Shown piece after piece: positions 5,816 to 6,240 of a stretch of DNA of 6,240 nucleotides (position 1 is the first letter of the stretch; each line of letters opens with the position of its first letter). A program made the translations under genes and the position numbers. A model generated the notes under the pieces. That model did not search any database and was not told the origin of the DNA. It was given only the letters and a program-made list of their open reading frames with translations. The DNA comes from Bacilli bacterium (GTDB taxonomy: Bacteria > Bacillota > Bacilli > Tumebacillales > JAQBPP01). The stretch is taken from NCBI GenBank assembly GCA_028287455.1, contig JAQBPP010000021.1:1-6240 (forward strand). The letters run 5' to 3'.

Positions 5816-6240
5816 ATGAAAAAGTTTCCACGTTTTGAAACCGAAAGATTAGTATTAAGACAGTTAAAGCAGGAAGATTCCGAAGACCTCTTTCATTATT
5901 TTTCGCACGATGAAGTAACAGAATATTACGATTTGGAGAGTTTCAAGGAAATTAAACAAGCCGAACAATTGATTCTGAACTGGAATCAAAGATTTGAGAG
6001 CAATCAGGGAATACGATGGGGGATTTCGTTTAAGTCAAGAGATACAATCATTGGCACATGCGGCTTTCATAATTGGATGAAGGAACATTTTAAAATTGAA
6101 ATCGGCTATGAATTAGACCCTAAGTACTGGCTTAAGGGCATTATGACAGAGGCTGTTAACGAAATAATCAAATTCGGATTTGATGAGCTAGGGTTAAACC
6201 GAATTGAAGCATTTATAGATCCAGCGAATAGTAGTTCAAG
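5816..6240 (+). CDS. GNAT-family N-acetyltransferase (RimJ/RimL-like), cut by window edge
   Basis: The frame opens at ATG 5816 and continues through 141 codons to the right edge without a stop. Relatives are about 175-185 residues, so some 35-45 residues are missing. It transfers an acetyl group from acetyl-CoA to an amine, on either a ribosomal-protein N-terminus or a small molecule; the acceptor cannot be told. Family features are FETERLVLRQL (7-17), IIGTCGFHNW (78-87), IEIGYELDPKYW (94-105), the acetyl-CoA loop WLKGIMTEAV (105-114) and GLNRIEAFIDPAN (126-138). AAAGGA (5802-5807) lies 8 nt before the ATG. It follows the terminator and has its own candidate promoter, so it is a separate unit. 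It is visibly AT-richer than the operon, with many AAA, TTA, GAA and ATT codons, so its history may differ. Confidence 0.88.
   Translation, partial: MKKFPRFETERLVLRQLKQEDSEDLFHYFSHDEVTEYYDLESFKEIKQAEQLILNWNQRFESNQGIRWGISFKSRDTIIGTCGFHNWMKEHFKIEIGYELDPKYWLKGIMTEAVNEIIKFGFDELGLNRIEAFIDPANSSS

Overview
The window reads as chromosomal DNA of a Gram-positive, Bacillales-like Bacillota. The grounds are strong AGGAGG-type ribosome binding sites in front of nearly every gene, SigA-like promoter elements, a U-tailed hairpin terminator, and Bacilli-type protein families at a mid-range GC content. The species cannot be named from the sequence alone.

Layout. Positions 1-655 (minus strand) hold the first 218 codons of a glycerate 2-kinase that continues beyond the left edge. 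Positions 656-923 form a divergent regulatory region. It contains a well-formed minus-strand promoter with a perfect palindrome in its spacer, and a plus-strand TATAAT with no recognisable -35 box followed by a leader of about 150 nt. Positions 924-5650 (plus strand) hold five closely spaced genes: a TIM-barrel sugar isomerase/epimerase, an SDR dehydrogenase of the D-mannonate oxidoreductase (fructuronate reductase) type, mannonate dehydratase UxuA, a second and different TIM-barrel isomerase-like protein, and a D-glycerate dehydrogenase/hydroxypyruvate reductase-type 2-hydroxyacid dehydrogenase. A perfect 8-bp hairpin sits between genes three and four. A strong intrinsic terminator (5723-5758) closes the operon. 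An AT-richer GNAT acetyltransferase gene with its own promoter starts at 5816 and runs off the right edge.

How the genes fit together. The SDR and UxuA would convert D-fructuronate to D-mannonate and then to 2-keto-3-deoxy-D-gluconate (KDG). The last operon gene and the divergent kinase would reduce hydroxypyruvate or tartronate semialdehyde (or glyoxylate) and phosphorylate the resulting D-glycerate so that it enters glycolysis. The two TIM-barrel proteins carry the Glu-Asp-His-Glu metal site of the xylose-isomerase-like superfamily, but their substrates are unknown. No uronate isomerase, KDG kinase, KDPG aldolase, transporter or regulator lies in the window. The locus is therefore best called a sugar-acid catabolic cluster that joins hexuronate-type and glycerate-type chemistry, with two unassigned isomerase/epimerase steps. 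It is the most interesting content here. No mobile element, CRISPR array, tRNA or rRNA was seen.
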